Shown one piece after another: positions 35,612-44,171 of a stretch of 64,000 bases of DNA. The notes under the pieces are model-generated. The model worked only from the letters and a program-made list of their open reading frames with translations. It did not search any database and had not been told where the DNA came from. The stretch spans positions 248,001-312,000 of the forward strand of contig JACPDN010000011.1 in NCBI GenBank assembly GCA_016183985.1, given 5' to 3'. A program made the position numbers and the translations under genes. Each line of letters opens with the position of its first letter. Position 1 is the stretch's first letter. This stretch comes from Pseudomonadota bacterium. Its GTDB lineage: Bacteria > Pseudomonadota > Alphaproteobacteria > Dongiales > Dongiaceae.

Positions 35612-36511
35612 ATGACGAACCGGGTGATGTTGCTTGACGGCGGTATGGGCCGCGAATTGAAGCGCATGGGCGCGCCATTCCAGCAGCCGGAATGGTCGGC
35701 ACTCGCTCTGCTGGAAGGTCCGGACTTCGTCCGCCGGGCACACGCCGCTTTCATCGATGCCGGCGCCGAAGTCATTACCACCAACTCATACGCTGTCGTC
35801 CCTTTTCACATCGGCGACGCGCGCTTTGCGGCGCGTGGGCAGGAACTGGCGGACCTTGCTGGGCGTCTCGCGCGTCAGGCTGCGACTGAATCGGGCAAGA
35901 AAGTGCGGGTTGCGGGATCGCTTCCGCCCCTTTTCGGCTCGTACCGTCCCGACCTCTTCAAGCCAGCAGAAGCACAGGCCGTTCTGAAACCGCTTATTGC
36001 CGGGCTGAAACCGCATGTCGATTTGTGGCTGGCTGAAACGCAATCAGCACTTGGCGAGGCACGCGAAGTGGCGATTGCACTGAAAGGCGACAGCAAGCCG
36101 CTCTGGCTCTCGTTCACCTTGCATGATGAGCATCCCGACCCCACCAACCCGAAGCTGCGTTCTGGCGAAAGCGTCGCCGAGGCGGCCAAACTCGCGCACG
36201 AACTGGGAGTAGCGACGCTGCTCTTCAATTGCAGCCAGCCCGAAGTCATGGGGAACGCCATTGACGTCGCGCGTGCCGAACTGAAACGTCTCGGCGCCGA
36301 TATTCAGGTCGGCTGCTACGCCAATGCCTTCCCGCCGCAGACCGAGGACGCCGAGGCCAACGGCAATCTTCACGATATTCGCGCCGATCTGGATCCCAAG
36401 GGTTATCTCGCCTTCGCGCGCGATTGGCAGAAGCGCGGTGCCGGCATCATTGGCGGCTGCTGCGGCATCGGTCCGGAGCATATCGCGGCGCTGAAATCCG
36501 CTTTGCAATAG
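35612..36511 (+). CDS. Homocysteine S-methyltransferase family protein
   Basis: This 299-residue TIM-barrel protein has zinc thiolate motifs LLFNCSQPEVM and GAGIIGGCCGIGPEHI, which together give the three Cys of the homocysteine methyltransferase site. The N-terminus LLDGGMGRELKRMG and ITTNSYAVVPFHIG are family-typical. Such proteins methylate homocysteine or selenohomocysteine using S-methylmethionine, betaine or similar donors; which one cannot be told. GAAGGGTTGCG precedes the ATG. A truncated ATPase gene begins 15 bases after its stop. Confidence 0.9.
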   Translation: MTNRVMLLDGGMGRELKRMGAPFQQPEWSALALLEGPDFVRRAHAAFIDAGAEVITTNSYAVVPFHIGDARFAARGQELADLAGRLARQAATESGKKVRVAGSLPPLFGSYRPDLFKPAEAQAVLKPLIAGLKPHVDLWLAETQSALGEAREVAIALKGDSKPLWLSFTLHDEHPDPTNPKLRSGESVAEAAKLAHELGVATLLFNCSQPEVMGNAIDVARAELKRLGADIQVGCYANAFPPQTEDAEANGNLHDIRADLDPKGYLAFARDWQKRGAGIIGGCCGIGPEHIAALKSALQ

Positions 36512-36526
36512 GGCCGAGGCCGCGAC

Positions 36527-37267
36527 GTGATCATGCTGCAGCGATCGGGCCCACACATCATGGTCCGCGATGCCGACGGTCGTCGCACCGCACTCGACGA
36601 AGATATCTTGAAATCGGAAACAGCCTTGGCTGTCGTCCGCGATGCCGGCCGCTATCCCGCAATCGACAAGGTGCGGCGCGAATTTCTGGGCTGGCGCCTC
36701 TATCACGACTTCCGCACGGATGAAGCGTCATCGTTGCGCCAACCTTGCTTTGCCATCACAACACCGACCCTGAGCGCCGATGGTCACGATCTTGCTGCAG
36801 TATTGGCGACCGTGGCAACTATTCGGGAGGATACGGTCGATCTCGATGCCGCCATCGAAGATGCCTTTCCCGGCGCGCAGTTGAATGCGCGGGTCGAGAA
36901 CGGGCGCTGCTCCTTCGATTTCACCTTCCCCGATATGCCGCGACCGTTTGCAGGACATGAGCTTTCCGACGGCACACTCAAATATCTCTGCCTACTCGGT
37001 GCCTTGATGGGCTATCGCCTACCGCCGCTCATCGCACTCAATGAGCCGGAGGCGAGCTTGCACCCGTCGCTGCTGCCACCTTTGGCACGGCTCATTGCCA
37101 AGGCTGCGGAGAAGTCCCGGCTATGGATCGTGACGCATTCCGAAAGCTTCGCCACAGCCCTCTTCGATGAAGCCGGCAAGAAAGCGCGGCGCGTCGTCAA
37201 GCGCAACGGCGCAACGGAGATCGAAGGATTGAAGCTGACCGGTGAGTTCAGCGACGACGAGGATTGA
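36527..37267 (+). pseudogene. 5'-truncated AAA/SMC-type ATPase (Walker A region missing)
   Basis: These 246 residues match the C-terminal two thirds of predicted ATPases of the RecF/AAA_21-like (COG4637-type) group. They have the signature-like HELSDGTLKYLCLLGAL, a Walker B-like LIALNEPEASLHPSLLPPL and the switch WIVTHSESF. Full-length members are about 370 residues and begin with a Walker A GxxGxGKS loop. That part is absent, and the homocysteine methyltransferase gene occupies the upstream DNA, so it cannot be recovered in another frame. The Walker B Asp is Asn here, which may be normal in this group. The remaining frame is intact and could still be expressed from GTG at 36527 or ATG at 36533, but ATP binding should be lost. 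Deletion remnant is the preferred reading. Confidence 0.55.
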
Positions 37268-38860
37268 TCACTCGTCGTCGCGATAGGGGATGGTCCATTC
37301 CTCGCCACGGGCAGTGGTCACATATTCCGGCCAGCGATATTGGTGTGGCACCTTGAAATCCTTCGGCAGGAGTGGCGCCATCCATTCGCTGCCGCCGACA
37401 CCACCACCTGTCCGTTCGACGAATTCGTCCTTGGCTGCCTTCAACAGTTCAGGCTTGGTGAAGAGGTCGAGCAAAGTGGCGCCGATGGTCTTGCCGGCAC
37501 ATTGCACCATCGGGTCGATGGTCACCGGAATACCGCCCAGGGCATTCGCGACCCAATCCGGATAGGTGTAACCCTTCGGCGCCGAGAGCATCGGCCGGGC
37601 GATAATCAGGCGCACGGTCGGGCAGTGCCATGTGTAGTCTGGATAATCGTCGGAGGTCAGGTATTTCTGCCATTCCGGCATCTGCTTGCGCATCAACCGT
37701 TCGCATTCCTTTGGCGCGATCAAACTCTCCGTCGCCGGCAGGAAGGGCTTTGCCATCGGCTCAAGGCCTAGATTACGCTGCATTTCCTGTGCAACAGCGA
37801 TCGCTTCCTTGCCCCATTGCGGCGCACCGACCAGCGCCAGATTGTCATAGGTCGCTTGCGACATGACATGATTGGCGAGGCCCGGCCGGCTCTTCGCGAC
37901 CCAGGTCTTCTTCCACTTGCAGAAGGTGGCCTTGGCGGCCGCTTCGGCATTGTTGTCCATCACATTGCTGATGATGTCAGCCTGTTCGATCGAATCCGTG
38001 CGCAGCATGTAGTCGATTTGCGCAATCTGCGGCGTGAGATTGTCGGCCGTCGCCTGGCCTGCGCAGAGGATCGCCTCGTTGAAGCTCCAGAGACCAGTGA
38101 AGGGCAGCATGGAGCGCCGCAGGCTCTCATTCAGTGTAAAGAAATGAATCAGGGCGTCACTGGCGCCGGGGGCACGGGCGGCCAGATGATTCTGCGGAAT
38201 CGGCGAATACTTATCCGATGCGATCCAGTCCTGCGGATTGTCGCAGGTGAAGGTATAGATGTAGTTGTAGCCGACTCCGCAATGCGTGTCCCAGATCGTC
38301 GTGTTGCACATGGGCAGCATATAGGCGGGATGAAACGACACCGCCGCGTCCAGGTCGTCGTAATAACCCTTGGCTGCATGAATGGGCTTGGAAGCCCGCA
38401 CCTTTTCCGCCGGCTCGCCGAAAACCTTGAGCGTGCCTTTGATGCCGAATTTCTCCATCGCGGCCTTGGTAGCGAGCGCACCGGCAAAGGCACCCATGCC
38501 CAGGGCGGAATGTGGATCGGTATGGCCAGGGGCGTATTTGGAGAGACCCTTGCGCGGCTCCTGCTTTGTGCTCGCCGCCTGGCAATTGCCCGGCACGGCA
38601 TCATATTCGACGTAAGTGGCGATGGTGGGGCCGGTGCCGTTCTTCCACGTCGCCATGAAAGCGGTCGGCATGCCGCCCGAGCCGGCTTCGACCTCGAAAC
38701 CAAGTTCGCCCAATTTGGCGACATACCAGGCGGAGGATTTGTATTCGCGGAAGGCAGGTTCGGCGAAGTGCCAGATGATCTGGTGCCAGTCCGACAGTTC
38801 CTTGGCGTGGCTTGCCACCCAATCGAGGACGAATTGCTTCTGGCTAGCCGCGCCGCTCAT
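37268..38860 (-). CDS. M20 family amidohydrolase (AbgB-like)
   Basis: This 530-residue metal-dependent amidohydrolase is of the M20 peptidase/aminoacylase family. It has IIWHFAEPAFREYKSS at the N-terminus, YVEYDAVPGNCQ, the region YAPGHTDPHSALGMGAFAGA holding the metal-binding His and Asp, and FGEPAEKVRASKPIHAAKGYYD with the catalytic Glu. It resembles the AbgB-type subunit (p-aminobenzoyl-glutamate hydrolase) more than ArgE. There is no signal peptide. The ATG at 38860 follows GGGGATCATC; the longer frame upstream is rejected. It lies at the end of a minus-strand run of hydrolase genes and converges on the truncated ATPase with no gap. Confidence 0.85.
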   Translation of the reverse strand: MSGAASQKQFVLDWVASHAKELSDWHQIIWHFAEPAFREYKSSAWYVAKLGELGFEVEAGSGGMPTAFMATWKNGTGPTIATYVEYDAVPGNCQAASTKQEPRKGLSKYAPGHTDPHSALGMGAFAGALATKAAMEKFGIKGTLKVFGEPAEKVRASKPIHAAKGYYDDLDAAVSFHPAYMLPMCNTTIWDTHCGVGYNYIYTFTCDNPQDWIASDKYSPIPQNHLAARAPGASDALIHFFTLNESLRRSMLPFTGLWSFNEAILCAGQATADNLTPQIAQIDYMLRTDSIEQADIISNVMDNNAEAAAKATFCKWKKTWVAKSRPGLANHVMSQATYDNLALVGAPQWGKEAIAVAQEMQRNLGLEPMAKPFLPATESLIAPKECERLMRKQMPEWQKYLTSDDYPDYTWHCPTVRLIIARPMLSAPKGYTYPDWVANALGGIPVTIDPMVQCAGKTIGATLLDLFTKPELLKAAKDEFVERTGGGVGGSEWMAPLLPKDFKVPHQYRWPEYVTTARGEEWTIPYRDDE

Positions 38861-38943
38861 GATGATCCCCTGCCCGATTCCCAAAATTGGCCCGGATGCT
38901 AGCGCAGGGCGGCACACAGGGCCATCACCCATTGGATCAATTT

Positions 38944-39702
38944 CTATTTTGGCGGAAAGAAGGTTTGCGAGAACGCGAGAACACGGTTCAAGTTCTTCAG
39001 AGCGCCGGCTGGGTTTTTATCCGCGCGCAGGGTCGAGGCGCCATGAATACCGTATCTCCCGGGTTGATAATGCACTTTTTGAGTGGAAGCCACCGCGTCA
39101 AAGATGCTCGCTACATCGCGCTCTTCACCGGCACCTTCCGTCATGTAGACCGGCACGGTGACTTTTCCGGCGGCATTGTGAACCGCTTGGCGGTCACCGA
39201 GATATTCTCCTGGCGAGAAAGAAAGAACGCCCTGGACTTCGTCTGGATGGTTTGCCGCCAGCAAGAAAACAAGCGCAGCGGAGTAGCTGGAGCCCATCAC
39301 GATGATCGGTGCGCCGCCGGCCTGCTGCTTCGCCCAGGCGACTGCCGCTTCGAGATCAGCCATGGCTGACTCATATGATCCCGACGCGCCCAACGCTTCG
39401 ACCGTCTTGTTAGCGCCATAGAGATTGCCACCGGACCGCTGATCGATCGCCAGCACGGAATAGCCCGCTTGAACAAAGATCGGCGCCAGAGGCTCGTATT
39501 CTCGATGGCTCGAGCTGGCCTGATGAAACGCGAGAATCCACGGCGCGCCTGCTTTGGCTCGCCATGCCGCGCCATAGACCGCCACACCATCCGCAGTGAC
39601 GAGGCTAATTTGTTCCTCGGCCCGCGCATGGAAGGAACCCGATGCCAAAACGCCCAACATGGCGAGCGCGGCGCATAGCGATTTCCGCAGCAATCGTAGC
39701 AT
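38944..39702 (-). CDS. Exported alpha/beta hydrolase
   Basis: This 252-residue protein has a signal peptide (LCAALAMLGVLASGSFHARA-EE), so it acts in the periplasm or outside. The alpha/beta fold is shown by WILAFHQASSSHREYEPLAP (oxyanion and first strand), YSVLAIDQRSGG, the nucleophile elbow IIVMGSSYSAAL (GxSxSxA, Ser) and the acid/His region VTVPVYMTEGAGEE and YGIHGAS. It fits a dienelactone hydrolase/serine esterase group; the substrate is unknown. A perfect ribosome binding site (GGAGGTAAGA) precedes it. It starts 20 bases after the oxygenase-like gene, in the M3-peptidase run. Confidence 0.85.
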   Translation of the reverse strand: MLRLLRKSLCAALAMLGVLASGSFHARAEEQISLVTADGVAVYGAAWRAKAGAPWILAFHQASSSHREYEPLAPIFVQAGYSVLAIDQRSGGNLYGANKTVEALGASGSYESAMADLEAAVAWAKQQAGGAPIIVMGSSYSAALVFLLAANHPDEVQGVLSFSPGEYLGDRQAVHNAAGKVTVPVYMTEGAGEERDVASIFDAVASTQKVHYQPGRYGIHGASTLRADKNPAGALKNLNRVLAFSQTFFPPK

Positions 39703-39722
39703 TCTTACCTCCGCGTCTTGGC

Positions 39723-40463
39723 CTATTTCTTATAGAGATAGGTCGCCAATAACACCCAGCGCCGCGCGCTGGCCTCTTTCCCGGGTTTTGCCTGCAGCGG
39801 CGTGGTGTAATGCCAGAACGGCAAACGATAGATGGTCAGAAATCCCAACCCATGCACCGGCACCATCTCGGTGAAATGTCCCGCCTTGGCGTAGACGAGA
39901 TATTGATGGTCGACCGCCTTGGAGGCGAGCGACAAATGCAAATCGAGATAGCCCTGCGCCGCGCGCTTGTTCTCCGGGTGATGATCGTTGTGCGGGCCGG
40001 CGTAATCGCCAGGCCCATAACACAGCACCTGCTGGCCGCTGCGGCGATCGAGCTTGCGCCCGACGATCACCTCGGCAAAGGCTGCCGTACTTTCCGACTT
40101 CAGGAGATCGACAACGCCCAGTTCCTGCGCGCGCAGGTAAGCGGCATCGCGTTTGCGCTCCAGATAGGCGGTGCGAACACGGACAGTCTTGGGGAGCCAT
40201 TCCTCGTAATCGTGGTCCATCTCCCAGATCGTTTCCGGCGGGATGGGATCGCTCATCGGCGATAGCAAAGGGAGGAGCTCCGCCTCCAGCACGCGACGCA
40301 GCGCTTCGGCCTTGCTCTTTGAAATAAGTCCATCGCTTGCGAGAAATCGCCGCCTGGGATCAGCCAGTGCAGCGCAAATGTCCGACCGGCCGCCCAAAAC
40401 GCGGCGGCCGGCCGGTGTCAGCAGATCCTCGAACTCGCGCGGGACCGAGGCCCCTTTGTTCAC
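39723..40463 (-). CDS. Putative 2-oxoglutarate/Fe(II)-dependent oxygenase-like protein
   Basis: This frame encodes 246 residues. I do not recognise the family by name, but residues 148-246 have the pattern of a double-stranded beta-helix Fe(II) oxygenase. CYGPGDYAGPHNDHHPEN gives the H158-x-D160 pair, LPFWHYTTPL gives a distal His (H218), and R234/R235 about 16 residues later could bind 2-oxoglutarate. The last strand is WVLLATYLYKK. The N-terminal 140 residues are helical and charged, without known motifs or signal. It starts with GTG overlapping the stop of the M3 peptidase (GTGA), implying coupled translation. Protein or small-molecule hydroxylation is an inference only. Confidence 0.6.
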   Translation of the reverse strand: MNKGASVPREFEDLLTPAGRRVLGGRSDICAALADPRRRFLASDGLISKSKAEALRRVLEAELLPLLSPMSDPIPPETIWEMDHDYEEWLPKTVRVRTAYLERKRDAAYLRAQELGVVDLLKSESTAAFAEVIVGRKLDRRSGQQVLCYGPGDYAGPHNDHHPENKRAAQGYLDLHLSLASKAVDHQYLVYAKAGHFTEMVPVHGLGFLTIYRLPFWHYTTPLQAKPGKEASARRWVLLATYLYKK

Positions 40464-42262
40464 ATCGCCTCCAACTCGTCGATGAAGCCGGAGACGACGC
40501 CGAGGCCCTTGGACCAGAAGGCGGGATCGGCCGCGTCGAGACCGAATGGCGCCAATAACTCCTTGTGCCGCTTGGTGCCGCCCGCCTTCAGCATGTCGAG
40601 ATACTTCTCGGCAAAGCCGGTACTGGCGTTGCGGTAGACCGCGTAGAGCGAATTCACGAGGCAGTCTCCGAATGCGTAGGCATAAACATAGAACGGCACA
40701 TGAATGAAATGCGGGATATAGGACCAGTAGACCCCATATTCGCTATCCTTCGGCAGTTTCACCCCGGCACCCAACGCTTCGCGCTGTGTTTCTAGCCAGA
40801 TTTCCGCGATGCGTTCCGGAATCACTTCGCCGGCGCGGCGCTCATCATGCAGCACGGTCTCGAAATTGTGCATGGCGATCTGGCGGACGACCGTGTTGAG
40901 CATATCCTCGACCTTGCCGGCGAGCAGGATGCGGCGCTTCGCCGGATCGCTCTCGCGCTTCAGCAAAGACTGGAAGGTCAGCATCTCGCCGAAGACCGAG
41001 GCCGTTTCGGCCAAGGTCAGCGGCGTATCTGCCAGCAATGCGCCCTGCGGTCCTGCCAGAACCTGATGCACGCCATGCCCCAGCTCATGCGCCAGCGTCA
41101 TAACATCGCGCGTCCGGCCGTGATAGTTGAGCAGCAGATAGGGATGCGCCGACGGCACGGTTGGATGCGCAAATGCCCCCGGATCTTTGCCTGGGCGCGA
41201 CGGCGCATCGATCCAGTTCTTGTCGAAGAACTGCTTACCCACCGCAGCCAGCTCCGGCGAGAACTCATGATAGGCATCGAGCACGCTCTTGGTGGCTTCC
41301 CCCCAAGGAATGAGCCGGTCGTCGTCACGCGGTAGCGGCGCATTGCGGTCCCAGAAATCGAGCGCGTCGACGCCCATCCACTTGGCCTTGAGCTTGTAAT
41401 AGCGGTGGCTGAGTTGCGGATAGCCCTGCTTTACGGCCTTGACCAAGGCGTCGACGACTTCATCTTCAACCTGATTGGCAAGGTTGCGCGAGGAGACAGG
41501 GCGCTTGAACTGACGCCACTTGTCCTCGATCTCCTTATCCTTGGCCAAGGTGTTGGTGACGAGCGCGAAAATGCGCTGATTATCTTTAAGGCCCTTGGAA
41601 AGCCCCATCGCCGCTGCTTTCCGCTTGGCGCCGTCGCGATCGGTGAGCAGGTTCAGGACTTCATTACTGGTGAGCTTCTGGCCTTCCACGTCGAAACGCA
41701 GATCGGCCATCGTCTCGTCGAACATGCGATTCCAGGCCTGACGGCCGGAAATCGACTTTTCATGCAGCAGCCGTTCTGCTTCATCGGATAGCTGATGCGG
41801 TCGGAAGGCGCGGACCGCGTCGAGCCAAGGCGCATAGCGCTGCAATGGCCCGTGTGTGAGCTGCTTTGCCAGAACGGCATCGTCGATCTTGTTAAGTTCC
41901 AGTGTGAAGAACAGCGTCTCGACTGAGATATTGTTGAGCCGCTCGGAAATGTTCTGCTGGAAGCGGGCCAGTTCCGGATCGGCCATGTTGCCAGCGTAGG
42001 CCAGCTGCGCGTAGGAACCGACGCGTCCCGCCAGATCCTGCATCTTCTCGAAATCGAGCAGCCCCGCCAAAAGCTCTGCACCGCTCAGCCCTGCAAGCTT
42101 GCCTTCGAAGCGTCGCTTGAACTCGCCGGAAAGAGCTGCCAGGGACTGCAAATCCCGTTCGATCGCCGGGTCCGTGGGCGTGGTATAAAGATCGGCAAGG
42201 TTCCAGTTCGGCAGGGTGCCGAGTTCAGCTTTTTCAACGGACTTCGCAGGTGCAGCAGTCAT
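40460..42262 (-). CDS. pepF: M3 family oligoendopeptidase (PepF type)
   Basis: This 600-residue cytoplasmic zinc peptidase has the site MTLAHELGHGVHQVLA (HExxH near residue 385) with the third-ligand Glu in TPLTLAETASVFGEML. The N-terminal part (LPNWNLADLYTTPTDPAIERD) is a typical PepF/M3 opening. Such enzymes degrade oligopeptides of about 7-20 residues. The ATG at 42262 is taken; a GTG three codons earlier is possible. It leads a minus-strand run with the oxygenase-like, alpha/beta hydrolase and M20 genes, and is divergent from the acyl-CoA synthetase. Confidence 0.92.
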   Translation of the reverse strand: MTAAPAKSVEKAELGTLPNWNLADLYTTPTDPAIERDLQSLAALSGEFKRRFEGKLAGLSGAELLAGLLDFEKMQDLAGRVGSYAQLAYAGNMADPELARFQQNISERLNNISVETLFFTLELNKIDDAVLAKQLTHGPLQRYAPWLDAVRAFRPHQLSDEAERLLHEKSISGRQAWNRMFDETMADLRFDVEGQKLTSNEVLNLLTDRDGAKRKAAAMGLSKGLKDNQRIFALVTNTLAKDKEIEDKWRQFKRPVSSRNLANQVEDEVVDALVKAVKQGYPQLSHRYYKLKAKWMGVDALDFWDRNAPLPRDDDRLIPWGEATKSVLDAYHEFSPELAAVGKQFFDKNWIDAPSRPGKDPGAFAHPTVPSAHPYLLLNYHGRTRDVMTLAHELGHGVHQVLAGPQGALLADTPLTLAETASVFGEMLTFQSLLKRESDPAKRRILLAGKVEDMLNTVVRQIAMHNFETVLHDERRAGEVIPERIAEIWLETQREALGAGVKLPKDSEYGVYWSYIPHFIHVPFYVYAYAFGDCLVNSLYAVYRNASTGFAEKYLDMLKAGGTKRHKELLAPFGLDAADPAFWSKGLGVVSGFIDELEAM

Positions 42263-42380
42263 AATTGTCACGCTCTTGAACTTGATTGCGCCATGGTCAC
42301 CTTATATGGGGATTCAAACGGGTGCGCCAAGCACCTATCCGTTCTGTCGCCAGTCGGTCATTTGGGGAGCGCCTCAGCGC

Positions 42381-44171
42381 ATGGATTACGACCGCATCTC
42401 GAGTCTGCCGTGCCTGTTTTTTGACCAGGCCGAGAGCCTCGGCAAAAAGCCGTTCACCTACCAGAAACGCGATGGAACGTGGCTGTCCGCCAATTGGGCG
42501 GAGACAGCGGTTCTGGTCAAAAGACTCGCCGCCGGACTTATTGCGCAAGGCGTTGGTCCCGGCGACCGCGTCGCCCTCGTGGCCGAAAACCGCCCGGAAT
42601 GGCTGATCGCGGATCTTGCCATCATGACGGCCGGCGCCATCACGGTCCCGGCCTTCTCGACCAATACCAGCGAGGATCACCGGCACATCCTCACCCATAG
42701 CGGTGCCAAGGGCGTCATTTATTCAGGCGGCACCATCGCCGCGCGCCTTCTGCCAGCGGCCTTCCAGGCGCCTGAGCTCAAATTCATTGTCGCCGTCGAC
42801 GCCCAGGAAAAAATGGCTCAGATGCCCTTCCGCCAGCTCAGCTGGCAGGATGCCATGGCGACCGATGTGAATGAGGATGAGCTGCGGCAGCGCCTTGACG
42901 GCCAGAAGCGCAGCGATACCTGCTGCATCATCTACACCTCCGGCACCGGTGGGACGCCTAAGGGCGTGATGCTGAGTCACGGCTCGATCCTCTGCAACAT
43001 CAAGGGGGCCTATCGCCTGTTGCTGGATGTGGGCCTCGGCAACGATCGGTTCCTGTCCTTCCTGCCGCTTTCGCATTCCTATGAGCATACGGCCGGCCAG
43101 TTCCTGCCGATCTCGATCGGCGCAGAGATCTGGTATGCCGAGAATATCGAGCGCCTGGTCGACAATATGGCCGAGGCACGGCCGACCATCATGACCGCCG
43201 TCCCGCGGCTATATGAAGCCGTGCATGCCAAGATCCTGCGCGGCCTCGTCAAGGCACCGCCTTTCCGGCAAAGACTCTTCTGGCTGGCCCATCGCCTGGG
43301 GCGCAAGGCTTACGAACAGCCACGCTCGCTCACTTTCGTCGAAGCGCTGCTCAACAAGCTCTGCGATGTGCTGGTCCGCAAGAAAGTGGGGCAACGCTTC
43401 GGTGGGCACCTCAAGGCCTTTGTCTCAGGTGGCGCAGCACTCAACTACGAGATCGGCGTGTTCTTTCTCTCTCTCGGCGTCCGTTTGCTGCAGGGCTATG
43501 GCCAGACCGAAGCCTCGCCCGTCATCAGCGCCAACATGCCGAGCAAGATCAAGATTGACACCGTGGGGCCGATTTTCGATGGGCTCGAAGCCCGCATCGC
43601 CGAAGATGGCGAGATCTTGGTCAGGGGTGAGGCCGTGATGAACGGCTATTGGCGTGACCCGGATTCCACCGCCAAGGCCGTGGTCGACGGCTGGCTCCAT
43701 ACCGGCGATATCGGCGAGTTCGATCATGACGGCTATCTGAAGATCACCGACCGCAAGAAGGACATCATCGTCCTCTCCGGCGGCGACAATGTCTCACCCG
43801 CGCGCGTCGAAGGCTTCCTGGTGCTGCAGCCGGAAATCGCCCAGGCGATGGTTCACGGCGACAAGCACCCGCATGTCGTGGCGCTCATCGTGCCGGATGA
43901 AGAGTTTGTACGCGACTGGGCGATCAAGAACGGCGGCAATGCCGATCTCAGTGGTCTTGCCGACGACCCCGCCTTTCACAAGGCACTCGGTCCAGTCATC
44001 GACCGCGTCAATGCAAGCCTCTCACCCATCGAAAAGATCCGGCGCTTTGCCTTGCTGCCGGAAGGCTTCACCATCGACAATGGCTTGCTCACCCCCAGCC
44101 TGAAGATCAAGCGGCACAAAATCCGCGAAAGATGGGGGCAGCATATCGCAAAGCTGTACGAACGGGGCTAG
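42381..44171 (+). CDS. Long-chain acyl-CoA synthetase (AMP-forming)
   Basis: This 596-residue ANL superfamily ligase activates a fatty (or other) carboxylic acid with ATP and coenzyme A. Core motifs are IIYTSGTGGTPKGVMLSHG (phosphate loop, near residue 180), QGYGQTEASPVIS, GWLHTGDIGEFDHDGYLKI and TDRKKDIIVLSGGDNVSP; the C-terminal catalytic Lys region is LTPSLKIKRH. It resembles FadD15-type bacterial enzymes. The ATG at 42381 follows GGGGAGCGCC at a usable distance; earlier in-frame starts add atypical sequence overlapping the pepF promoter. It converges with the PaaK-like gene (4-base overlap). Confidence 0.92.
   Translation: MDYDRISSLPCLFFDQAESLGKKPFTYQKRDGTWLSANWAETAVLVKRLAAGLIAQGVGPGDRVALVAENRPEWLIADLAIMTAGAITVPAFSTNTSEDHRHILTHSGAKGVIYSGGTIAARLLPAAFQAPELKFIVAVDAQEKMAQMPFRQLSWQDAMATDVNEDELRQRLDGQKRSDTCCIIYTSGTGGTPKGVMLSHGSILCNIKGAYRLLLDVGLGNDRFLSFLPLSHSYEHTAGQFLPISIGAEIWYAENIERLVDNMAEARPTIMTAVPRLYEAVHAKILRGLVKAPPFRQRLFWLAHRLGRKAYEQPRSLTFVEALLNKLCDVLVRKKVGQRFGGHLKAFVSGGAALNYEIGVFFLSLGVRLLQGYGQTEASPVISANMPSKIKIDTVGPIFDGLEARIAEDGEILVRGEAVMNGYWRDPDSTAKAVVDGWLHTGDIGEFDHDGYLKITDRKKDIIVLSGGDNVSPARVEGFLVLQPEIAQAMVHGDKHPHVVALIVPDEEFVRDWAIKNGGNADLSGLADDPAFHKALGPVIDRVNASLSPIEKIRRFALLPEGFTIDNGLLTPSLKIKRHKIRERWGQHIAKLYERG

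Noticed and set aside
37817-38902. A 361-codon plus-strand frame opposite the M20 amidohydrolase
   Set aside because: Antisense to a well-supported enzyme.
42216-42380. Longer N-terminus of the acyl-CoA synthetase
   Set aside because: The added residues overlap the pepF start region, are not ligase-like, and the ATG at 42381 has an adequate ribosome binding site.
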